NCBI RefSeq assembly: GCF_028890115.1
Contig: NZ_JARCJD010000002.1
Coordinates: 62,001-126,000, forward strand
Source: Phaeobacter sp. QD34_24
GTDB lineage: Bacteria; Pseudomonadota; Alphaproteobacteria; Rhodobacterales; Rhodobacteraceae
Length of the DNA stretch: 64,000 nt
Direction: 5' to 3'
This document shows, one piece after another, positions 63,107 through 64,000 of this stretch (its first letter is position 1; each line of letters starts with the position of its first letter). The translations under genes and the position numbers were made by a program. The notes below the pieces were generated by a model. That model searched no databases. It saw only the letters and a program-made list of their open reading frames with translations, and had not been told where the DNA came from.

Positions 63107-64000
63107 TTACATCGGCCAGAAAATCAGGATTGCGGGGATCGAAACCGCCACGATCAGGATCTCAAGCGGCAGACCGATCCGCCAGTAGTCGCCGAAGTGA
63201 TAGCCACCGGGACCCAGCACCAGCGTGTTGTTCTTATGCCCGATGGGGGTGAGGAAAGCGGCAGAGGCGGCCACGGCCACCGCCATCAGAAAGGGATCGG
63301 GTGAGACGCCAAGCGCGGTTGCCATCTGGATTCCCACGGGGGCTGCGACGATGGCTGTCGCGGTGTTGTTCAAGACATCCGACAGGGTCATGGTGACCAC
63401 CATCAGCACGGTCAGAATGGCCCAGGCGGGCAGGCCTTCGGTCAGGCCGATCAATCCGTTGGCGATCAGCTGGGTGCCGCCAGAACTGTCCAGCGCGGCG
63501 CCCAGCGGGATCATCGACCCCAGAAGAACGACCACCGGCCACTCCACATGGTCGTAGATCTCGGCCACCGGCAGGATCTTGGTCAGCACATAGGCCACGG
63601 CCACCAGCCCCAGCGCCACGGGCAGGTAGACGATCCCGACAGAGGCGGCGATGACGGCGGCGGCAAACAGGCCGATGGCCATCCAGGTCTTGTCGTTGGC
63701 GGTCACCGCAAGCCCACGTTGCGCCAGTGGCAGGCAGCCAAGCCAGTCCGTCACATCGGCGCCGCGGTCGCGCGGGCAGAGCAGCAACAGGATATCGCCC
63801 GGTTCGATCACGGTCTGGCGGATATGGCTGGTCAGACGCCGCCCCTGTCGGGAAATGCCCAAAAGAACCGTGCTTTGGCGCCAGGCAAGGCCGATGGATT
63901 GGGTGCTACGCCCGTTGACGCGGGCGGTTTCCGGCACCACCACCTCGACCAGCTCCAGGCCTTCCCCGGCGGCGGTCAGCTTTTCCTGGCGGGCGGCATC
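63107..64000 (-). CDS. SLC13/DASS-family permease (5' end cut by window edge)
   Basis: The minus-strand frame is open to the right edge, so this is the C-terminal 297 residues of a larger protein. It shows the end of an RCK_C-like domain (VIEPGDILLLLCPRD) and the C-terminal TM half with LSDVLNNTATAIVAAPVGI as the SNT-type motif and ASAAFLTPIGHKNNTLVLGPGG. It is related to, but clearly diverged from, the convergent permease 7 bp away. An internal ATG at 63943 is not the true start. Confidence 0.87.
   Translation of the reverse strand, partial: DAARQEKLTAAGEGLELVEVVVPETARVNGRSTQSIGLAWRQSTVLLGISRQGRRLTSHIRQTVIEPGDILLLLCPRDRGADVTDWLGCLPLAQRGLAVTANDKTWMAIGLFAAAVIAASVGIVYLPVALGLVAVAYVLTKILPVAEIYDHVEWPVVVLLGSMIPLGAALDSSGGTQLIANGLIGLTEGLPAWAILTVLMVVTMTLSDVLNNTATAIVAAPVGIQMATALGVSPDPFLMAVAVAASAAFLTPIGHKNNTLVLGPGGYHFGDYWRIGLPLEILIVAVSIPAILIFWPM

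Overview
This window is chromosome-like DNA from an alphaproteobacterium of the Rhodobacterales, most likely a marine Roseobacter-clade organism (Ruegeria/Phaeobacter/Leisingera relatives). The evidence is the high GC content, RTX proteins with a Hint domain, a DUF2927 lipoprotein, an XpaC/TelA pair, a fused aryl-CoA monooxygenase/reductase, the TadA/GatCA/RNase P housekeeping mix, and a PhaR-type operator in front of a phasin-like gene. I see no insertion sequence, prophage, CRISPR array or integron. Genus-level placement is inference.

Layout. 1-7.4 kb: tail of a Cys/Met-metabolism PLP enzyme, folE2 (folate), a phasin-like gene with an in-frame stop, trkH (K+ uptake), lysC (aspartokinase) and ptsP (nitrogen PTS enzyme I). 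7.4-8.16 kb: a 764-bp non-coding stretch with an AT-rich segment and three perfect DnaA boxes, then a MarR-type operator. 8.2-15.3 kb: an aerobic aryl-CoA catabolic cluster, best fitting the 2-aminobenzoyl-CoA (anthranilate) route: fused monooxygenase/reductase, SDR, MarR regulator, enoyl-CoA hydratase, acyl-CoA dehydrogenase and aryl-CoA ligase. 15.4-24.6 kb: tRNA-Cys, a large RTX-Hint protein, a CbiX-like chelatase, tRNA-Gly, an ABC exporter, an acyl-CoA synthetase and a lipase-family hydrolase. 24.6-32 kb, minus strand: a complete peptide/opine-type ABC importer followed by a 10-TM-like membrane protein and an alkaline-phosphatase-fold hydrolase. 32.3-34 kb: dtd, a nitroreductase and Hsp20.

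34-40.3 kb is the most unusual part. It carries a zinc-ribbon membrane protein, a CZB zinc-binding protein, an SPFH-GYF protein, a DUF2927 lipoprotein with a zincin-like motif lacking its histidines, TelA, XpaC and a 24-residue candidate membrane peptide. I read it as an envelope-stress module comparable to Bacillus YdjG/YdjI plus TelA/XpaC.

40.3-64 kb is mostly housekeeping: rluB, tadA, a kinase-like protein, tag, a UPF0173 hydrolase, a second RTX protein, gatCA, an Excalibur lipoprotein overlapping an amidase, rnpB, rpmG, GNAT, a Bax-inhibitor-1 protein, DUF1127, LysR, quinone oxidoreductase, an XRE regulator, hisN, 8-oxoguanine and guanine deaminases (convergent), mgtE, 5-formyl-THF cyclo-ligase, a YmdB-type phosphoesterase and two convergent SLC13 permeases, the last cut by the window end.

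All calls come from reading translations, motifs and spacing by eye. No database search was run.
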